14,233 bases of DNA, taken from assembly GCA_045630265.1 (NCBI GenBank), contig JAZQSV010000050.1, forward strand, positions 1-14,233, read 5' to 3'. The DNA comes from UMGS1279 sp045630265 (GTDB lineage: Bacteria; Bacillota; Clostridia; Oscillospirales; Acutalibacteraceae). Below the pieces are notes generated by a model. It had not been told where the DNA came from, did not search any database, and was given only the letters and a program-made list of their open reading frames with translations. The translations under genes and the position numbers were made by a program. The number at the start of each line of letters is the position of its first letter. Position 1 is the first letter of the stretch. This document shows positions 13,467-14,233 of this stretch, piece by piece.

Positions 13467-14227
13467 TTACGTTTTATTATCTTTTCGCCGCGCCAATTAT
13501 AGGCGCGGTTTTTATTATCCTCGTCTGGTTTATAAAAATCTCTGTAATCCTCTACAAATTCCTTTATTTCTGTTGTTTTTGTACCCATGTTTAGCGGACA
13601 ACATTCCTGACATAAATCACAACCCCAAACCGATTTTTGATTTTTTATAAGTTCCATTTCGAGGTCTGTAAGATTTTTCTTTTGGGTTATATCTGAAAGG
13701 CACGGGTTTTCCTTATTTTTTAAACGTCCCGTAGGGCAAATTTCGGCGCATTTACCACAATTTTCGCAGTAAATTAAATTAGTGGGGTGAATTTTAATAT
13801 CAATATCTGTTATAATTTCACCCAGAAACACATTACTGCCCCATTTTTTGGTTATAAGTAGATTGTTTTTTCCTATTATCCCAAGTCCGCAATAAGCGGC
13901 CGCGCGAACTTCGGGAATAGGTGAATTATCTACAAAACACTCAAAGCTAGAGTCTTTAAACTCATTTTGCAGTATTTGTTTTATCCGTTCAAGTTTATTT
14001 TTTACTACGTTGTGGTAATCACTTACCGCCGCGTAGCGAGAAATATTTAAAGGAGCATTTTCCTTACATTTGTATGGAAAAACAAAGGAAATAATTGTTT
14101 TAGAATTTTTTGGAAGTCTATTTTTAGCTGCGCAGTCAATTAAGTTTTCACTAACCGCAAAAAAAGGACAAAATCCAAAATCTAAACCTGTGTTTTCCTT
14201 TAAAATTTTAGTCATTTTTTCTAACAT
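13433..14227 (-). CDS. queG: Epoxyqueuosine reductase-like iron-sulfur protein (QueG family)
   Basis: A QueG-family protein of about 264 residues. QueG reduces epoxyqueuosine to queuosine in tRNA using cobalamin and two [4Fe-4S] clusters. The DUF1730 region includes the catalytic-loop signature VDNSPIPEVRAAAYCGLGIIGKNNLLI near 97-123. Two cluster motifs follow: CENCGKCAEICP near 153-164 and CDLCQECCP near 202-210. It ends shortly after the second cluster and lacks the HEAT-repeat tail of longer QueG proteins, matching short clostridial versions, so assignment to the true reductase is likely rather than certain. The start is not settled: the ATG at 14227 is six bases from the window edge with only AGAAAA before it, a second ATG is four codons in, and the true start could be outside the window. 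Its 3' end overlaps the opposing gene by 34 bases. Confidence 0.82.
   Translation of the reverse strand: MLEKMTKILKENTGLDFGFCPFFAVSENLIDCAAKNRLPKNSKTIISFVFPYKCKENAPLNISRYAAVSDYHNVVKNKLERIKQILQNEFKDSSFECFVDNSPIPEVRAAAYCGLGIIGKNNLLITKKWGSNVFLGEIITDIDIKIHPTNLIYCENCGKCAEICPTGRLKNKENPCLSDITQKKNLTDLEMELIKNQKSVWGCDLCQECCPLNMGTKTTEIKEFVEDYRDFYKPDEDNKNRAYNWRGEKIIKRNYELVSKSKQS
13488..13517 (+). terminator. Rightward terminator of the Noc-like gene, inside queG
   Basis: CCGCGCC (13488-13494) and GGCGCGG (13502-13508) form a perfect 7-bp GC stem with loop AATTATA, followed by TTTTTATTAT. It lies 21 bases past the stop of the rightward gene and inside the C-terminal coding region of the leftward queG. 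Confidence 0.85.
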
Positions 14228-14233
14228 TTTTCT

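Overview
The window looks like chromosomal DNA from an anaerobic, low-GC, spore-forming Firmicute of the class Clostridia. The basis is the gene content (a SpoVAE-type spore protein, a Soj/Spo0J pair with a perfect Bacillus-type parS site, a Noc-like ParB relative, clostridial-type RadC and QueG), strong AGGAGG-type ribosome binding sites, several TTG starts and AT-rich spacers. It matches the conserved neighbourhood near the replication origin, although no origin, dnaA gene or DnaA-box cluster lies in these 14.2 kb. Species cannot be named from the sequence alone.

Layout. Bases 1-1700 are read leftward. They hold a hairpin-rich non-coding element carrying a second copy of the tRNA 3' end, a tRNA-Pro(CGG) with a near-ideal promoter and a terminator, radC, and acpP with its promoter and a palindrome over the predicted start of transcription. 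From 1830 the genes run rightward: mscL, a DUF2156-GNAT fusion protein, a strong terminator, and a solitary spoVAE. A 600-base spacer follows with modular GC-rich repeats, a perfect parS site and the parA promoter. Next comes parA-parB-serS-mnmE, closely spaced and with no terminator between genes. A second repeat block fills the gap to mnmG-rsmG, which ends in a strong terminator. A divergent Noc/ParB-like gene has its own promoter and runs head-on into a leftward queG-type gene at the right edge.

How the genes fit together. ParA, ParB and parS form the chromosome segregation module. MnmE and MnmG jointly modify the wobble uridine of tRNAs, RsmG methylates 16S rRNA, SerS charges tRNA-Ser and QueG makes queuosine, so most of the right half is translation and tRNA modification. 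The Noc-like gene sits beside rsmG, the position noc occupies in Bacillus, but lacks the sequence motifs expected for CTP binding.

Most notable: (1) two intergenic blocks, 4591-4893 and 9543-9890, are mosaics of the same modules in opposite orientation, meeting at CGCGGCC junctions, with stem-loops preserved despite sequence change; (2) the Noc/ParB-like protein without GERR and ENLQR motifs; (3) convergent genes whose intrinsic terminators each lie inside the opposite coding region; (4) the hairpin array beside the tRNA with a 16-base copy of the tRNA 3' end.
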